Source: Diatrype stigma (lineage: Eukaryota > Ascomycota > Sordariomycetes > Xylariales > Diatrypaceae). From it: DNA of 64,000 nucleotides. The stretch lies in NCBI GenBank assembly GCA_022225965.2, contig JAKJXP020000066.1, forward strand, positions 186,001-250,000, read 5' to 3'. Below the pieces are notes generated by a model. That model was not told the origin of the DNA. It saw nothing but the letters and a program-made list of their open reading frames with translations, and made no database searches. A program made the position numbers and the translations under genes. Below, piece by piece: positions 59,594 to 64,000 of this stretch (positions are counted from its first letter, which is position 1; every line of letters starts with the position of its first letter).

Positions 59594-60398
59594 TCAAAGG
59601 CCCGAGTCATTTGCTAGAAGCCACTTGTCTACCAAATCGCCATACTCAAGCCCCGTCGTCGAGTGTATCTCGTCGAGTCTTCGGTCTAGATCGCCGACCA
59701 TGTTGGAAACATCCTCGTGATTGTCGATATCCGCAGCGCTGTTGGAACGACCGCTGCTCTCGTTCTGCTCCTTCATCTGCCCCTCGATTTGCTCGGCTAG
59801 CTTCTCGGCCTGGTCCTCGGGCTGCTCTTCGGCGTGTTCTCCGACCTGCTCTCTGGTCTGAGCCTGATCCTCTGCCTGTTCTTCCGCCGGTTTCTCGGTC
59901 CATTGCTGATCGAAAGTTAGCAACATCGGGGATGGAAGCGGCACCATAAAAACAACATACCACTTCATTGGTCTGGGACTGGAAAGGCTCCTCTTGGTCT
60001 GATAGCACCGGTATAGTAGGATCAGCGACCGCATCAAACTGCTGTGACGCCTGAGGGATCCTGTAGCCCTGCTGGAAGACCAATGTTCGGCTGAGGTCGG
60101 GTTCGAAAGGGCCCAAGCGAACATGGCAGACCATCCCCACCTCCGTGTATTTGGACACCCAGGCCTGTTTGAGGTCGTCTATTCTTTGGAGCTCCTCGTC
60201 GGTGAGGTGAATCTCGAGGCGTTCTGGGACCTCGCTGATGATGGTCCCGAATTGCGATAGGTCCATCGACTGGGCGGCAAGGTAGGGTGTAGGAAGCGCC
60301 ACGAAGGAACACATGATTTCTTCCGAAGGGGCAGGTGGGTTCAGCGTATGGTAATACGCCAAGAAGGGATTGTCCAAGTTGTAGATCATGTACGCCAT
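59594..60398 (-). CDS. Hypothetical protein with Gln/Glu-rich C-terminal repeat
   Basis: No known family is recognised. Two exons (60398-59961, 59905-59594) join in phase across an intron with a GTATGT donor, GCTAAC branch site and ATCAG acceptor; this gives 249 aa. The first half looks globular (MAYMIYNLDNPFLAYYHTL, then LTDEELQRIDDLKQAW). Residues from about 147 form a repetitive EEQAEDQ/EQVGEHAEEQ/EQIEGQMKEQ segment, likely a charged coiled coil, and the end is again non-repetitive. The reading frame stays open upstream to about 60662, but that ORF begins with GTG, so a further 5' exon may exist. The unspliced alternative frame turns the repeat into Arg-rich low-complexity sequence and is less credible. 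Confidence 0.6.
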
Positions 60399-62222
60399 GG
60401 TGAGGAGTAGATCTTTCGTCGGTTGGTCTACTTGGGTATCGAATCGGATGTGTATGACGCCTGGGTGGAATTTGCGTGGACGTGCTGCTGAAATACAGGT
60501 ACATAAAGCCTGTATATGTGTGTTGGTTGTACGAAACACAGTCTGGCTTGTCCGAGGGTAGATAGATGCCTTGGTGAAGGACAGAACCTTCGAAACTGCA
60601 ATCCTAGCGATATTGTGTCTGCGTGTGACTGGAGAACTGAGGTATTCACTTGGTAGATTCACTTGAATGTTTGTGACTAGTATTCTAGATCATCATAGGT
60701 TACCAAATGCGCGTGGATACTTTGATACTTCGGAGTGGGATAGATACCTTGTACCAATATGGCATATCCCCAGTGCAACTAGTAACATTCACCGTCCTCT
60801 TAGGACCTGTCCAAATATTCTACCTTCGACTATCCGTCTATAGATAAGATAGCACGGTTATCGAATCGTACGGCTCTTGATTCTGCTGTAGGTCATGACC
60901 TATCGCGTTTCGTTACGTGACCTTAATCGTTCGGTTCAGTCCTCGCCAAAGAGGTCCAAGGCTGTGTTGGTAGGTAGGAAATGCCGACGTACGAGGTGGT
61001 CAGTTTGAAGGTAGAACGGGGTTTCGAACAATGGCTTAGTTGCCTTGGAAACGACAATGGCGAGTATCTAGGACAGACAATAGGGATTGTGATGGCCGTG
61101 AGGTAGATTATTCCATTATCTTGGCCAAAGCACTTAGCAAACAATGTATGTATCTACCAGGTTGATTTGTGTTGAAAGGCCCGTGGAATCTCGAGGCGAC
61201 AGCAATCTCGGACCTAGGGTCCTATCAGCTCTTTCTAAACGACAGTCGACGTGAATATCAACGTTTGTTAGGACCCTTTCTCTACATTCCATGAGTTACA
61301 ACAGCTTAGACTTTCCTACACCGGCAGTCTTCAGTCCCGTAACTGGAAACCATATGCACTGCTGTGATAGTCTGACAACGTCGAGACGTGACCTCGAATG
61401 GAAGCTTCCATTCGTGTTGCAACATTGCCCATACGTTTTCTGCTACAATCCCACTTCCGCCTTTAGTTATGCGAGAATCATTCCTGTCCATCTGACGCAT
61501 TTGCATTGTGATATCTCCAGATGTTCAATTGGGGTTTTGTATGGTAATACTGTCGCTGCGGGTTAATCATCTAGTCTCAGTCGAGTGCTGCAGGGGTTGG
61601 AGGGACATGGTAGACGGACAAAGGAACGAGTCAGACTTTACCTCGAGATTCAGCCTGAAGAAAACCGCTCCCGGAGATTTGAGACGTAGCCACGGATGGG
61701 TTCAGTGCTACGTGTTTCCCCAAGATGGCGTAGTTGCCTTCTTCTACCCCTGTTATGCCACCCCTATCCTATTTATGTTATTAGAATGCCGCAATCGTGA
61801 ATACATAAGACGGCCCAAGCCTTCGCTCTTCATACCACGCCACGCAAAATCACTTGGATACTGTATAGTCGAAATGGTGGAACTGAGGAGTTGCTCATAC
61901 CTTTTCCCTAGTTATTACACTTGGACCTATCTACCAAAAGACGCCCTTTGTCTTATCTACCCCTGGTCGCCGTTGAGTGCGAAACGGAGGATTGATGCAA
62001 ATGTGCCAATTCGTTGACTGGCTGTTCATCCTTTTCGGGGTTTTCTCGCCGTCGTGAAGACGCTATAGTCCTGTCAGTTAGCATTCCTAGCGGGTACCTG
62101 GGTTGGTATAGGACGAGGTCCATACCCTTGGACGTATGTCTTAACGGTTGGATCGGTAATATCCCGAAGCACACGAGATATTTCGGCTTCGGTTTCGGGC
62201 CTCGTCGTCTCGTTACTAGCTG
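60399..62222. other. 1.8-kb intergenic region with 20-bp palindrome
   Basis: No supported gene; the 169-codon frame at 61508-62017 starts with GTG and has no recognisable content. A perfect 20-bp palindrome lies at 61395-61414. Confidence 0.5.
61395..61414. repeat. Perfect 20-bp palindrome
   Basis: CGAATGGAAG directly followed by its reverse complement CTTCCATTCG, without a spacer. It lies far from any start codon. Confidence 0.9.
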
Positions 62223-63572
62223 CTAATCGACGTGCATGGTTCTCTTGTCGAAGATCAGTTCTTGACGTCCTAGGACTTTATCATGGGGTTGTATGACCCA
62301 ACGGGCTGTATGACCAAGGGCCGTACAAGCATCAGATTGAAATCCGTAGGCGCTCATGCACCTCTATCACATGGAGTAATACACATACCGAACCAAGGAA
62401 GCGACATCGCTGTTGCCATCTTTTCTCGAGCCCTCAACTTCTTATCCCTTGGCCAGCGGCCGAGTGGGATGATTTCGGTCTGCTGGGCGACTTTCTCGAA
62501 GCCCTCATCGTTCAACCAACCGGGGACTAGAGGGGCGGGATCGAATATCGTCCCGACGTTGGCAGAAACCTGCTCAAACGCCTTCGTCAGGTTCGGGGTG
62601 ATTTCGTCTTCTCCGAACTTGCGGTCGAAGTCCAGCACTTTCCCTCTAACATCGGTGATTTCCAAAAAGCCTCCCGGCTTCAGTTTCTCGAACGCCTGGG
62701 CAGCCAGCGCTGGCCAATCACGTATCATACCGGCTAGGCCTCGAACCTGAATGAAGTCGACGGATTCTGGTTCGATCTTCCAAGGCTGCTCGACGTCCGC
62801 GATCTCGAATGTTACGTTTTCGGGCACTATCTTGGCTTGGATTGGTGCTATGTCGATTCCAATGATACTCGCCCCAGGATACCTAGCTGCCATCTCCACA
62901 GCCCAGCGGCCGGTTCCCGTCCCAATATCTACTATGACTTTGGCCTCTGGTGGAATTCTGGTCTACCGGTGTCTTCTGTCAGCTATGAAGGTACACAACG
63001 TGCGGGGGTAGCCGTATAATGCCACACGCAAACCTCCCTGACGTAACTATAGGGGGGCCAAGTCAGGCAAAACAGACAAGCAACCCATCCCAGCATCCAG
63101 CTCAGGGACGGCCAGATCAGGCTCCAGACTAGAATTCCGAACCAGCATTACACTCCAACAGATAACCATACGTGCCAATGCACATCACCTAAAAACGAAC
63201 GAAGAACTAATGAGCAAGAGGGACTCACCACAGCCAACTCGCCATTGAGACATACTCTCAAAAGCCGATGGAAAGAGTCCAAACGACGCTGCTCGGTTTC
63301 GTCGAAAGGCAAGAAGATGTTGCCAGCAGAGTTGTAGGGATGGCCGTAAGCCGAAGCGAACTGGCTAGTGAAGGATTCCTGATCGGCCGAGGCGATGTCG
63401 GACTCAGACTCGACAGAAGGACCGGCTACAGAAGGCGGTACCTAGTATCACATACGATAAGACACCGAACTGACCTACCAGCCCGGCATGGGCCTGCGTG
63501 ACAGAACGTGAGAGTGCGAGTGGTTCGTTTGCTCACCTCTGGCTGCTCCCCCTGACGATCTGGGATGCTCAT
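62223..63572 (-). CDS. LaeA/UMTA-type SAM-dependent methyltransferase, C-terminus uncertain
   Basis: A class I methyltransferase of the group that includes LaeA and cluster-borne UMTA-type enzymes. Exons read 63572-63537, 63441-63229 and 62962-62389, with a tentative last exon 62305-62223 (301 aa in total). The N-terminal part has HPYNSAGNIFLPFDETEQRRL. SAM motif I is VDIGTGTGRWAVEMA, the next strand gives IIGIDIAPIQ, then NVTFEIADVEQPW, and post I-III has LKPGGFLEITD. These blocks are typical of the family. The usual C-terminal stretch (a Thr-Arg/Leu-Gly-Trp segment after the last strand) is not found in any frame downstream, so the gene is either shortened or spliced in a way I cannot see. 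Reading through instead stops at 62354. It may methylate a secondary metabolite or act as a regulator. Confidence 0.8.
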
Positions 63573-64000
63573 TCTCACCGTAGTGTGGTATATGTGTGTA
63601 GGTGAAGGTCTCAATACCACCCGACGAAGCTCGAGCTCATGAATATAATAAGTATGCACCCGAGGAAGACGGACCCGAAGCTCAGCGGCGCGCCCAGGAG
63701 AACCTCCAGAATGCAGGATGCAGCGGATGTGCGGAGCGGTCGCTGATAACAACCTCCTGCTCCGCGCTCGATGCCATGGAGAGCGCCTGCAATGACGGTC
63801 AAGCCGGACCTGCTCTCTCCACCTGCGTCTTGGTTCGTCGAACAGACGCCGGGGGCGGACGTATCAGGTTGGATCATCCGGCACGGTAGAAAACCTGCAA
63901 TGCAACGCAACGGCGCGCGGAAGTGCACGCAAAGTCGGGCTCTCTCTGTGTGTTATAAGAGGAAGCGCGGGTCGAGGATAGGATTTTCTTCTCGCGCAGC
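63573..64000. other. 5' flank of the methyltransferase gene
   Basis: A minus-strand frame of 105 codons at 63611-63928 is not recognised and overlaps the expected promoter. Nothing is supported. Confidence 0.45.

Noticed and set aside
61508..62017. 169-codon plus-strand frame
   Set aside because: Starts with GTG, contains nothing recognisable, and no splice signals support it.
62332..62388. 25-nt intron (62388-62364) at the end of the methyltransferase
   Set aside because: Too short for a fungal spliceosomal intron, although it would keep the frame.

Overview
The window is nuclear DNA from a filamentous ascomycete (Pezizomycotina). The genes carry many short GT-AG introns of about 45-100 nt, and the gene content is typically fungal: methylcitrate-cycle enzymes, DAL5-type MFS carriers, a CRH-like GH16, a LaeA-like methyltransferase and a DUF4360 secreted protein. 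I cannot name the genus. No rRNA, tRNA, CRISPR array, integrase or intact transposon was recognised. Gene models were built by hand from splice signals and reading phase. Most add up to an exact multiple of three; the exceptions are stated.

Layout. 0-7 kb: a cytochrome P450 (its 3' end is cut by the window edge) is divergent from a complete class I terpene synthase. It is followed by a DAL5-type MFS carrier that has an off-by-one splice junction. This is probably the edge of a sesquiterpenoid biosynthetic cluster and is the most interesting part of the window. 8.8-13.4 kb: a glutamine-synthetase-like enzyme and an NAD-type SDR. 14-19.7 kb: mitochondrial 2-methylisocitrate lyase and 2-methylcitrate synthase, divergently transcribed, forming a propionyl-CoA detoxification locus. 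21.8-25.1 kb: a small secreted DUF4360 protein and a long-N-terminus aquaglyceroporin. 28-40.8 kb: a CRH-like GH16 transglycosylase, a 907-residue membrane GT2 glycosyltransferase and a membrane-anchored GH16 glucanase, all on the minus strand, forming a cell-wall gene neighbourhood.

40.8-49.9 kb is gene-poor: it holds one proline-rich hypothetical ORF and otherwise degenerate-looking sequence. 49.9-53.7 kb: a small cupin protein and an RNPS1-like SR protein. 54.7-59.1 kb: a second DAL5-type MFS carrier divergent from a GH105 unsaturated rhamnogalacturonyl hydrolase, a probable pectin-fragment uptake and degradation pair. 59.6-63.6 kb: a Gln/Glu-rich hypothetical protein and a LaeA/UMTA-type SAM methyltransferase that lacks the usual C-terminal segment.

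Coding GC content varies sharply. The SDR, the methylisocitrate lyase and the glutamine-synthetase-like exons use strongly GC-rich third positions, while the P450/terpene synthase pair does not. The intergenic DNA contains a recurrent 10-bp palindrome TAGGTACCTA, long C and G homopolymers, several perfect inverted repeats, a 28-bp minisatellite and a short run of TTAGG units.
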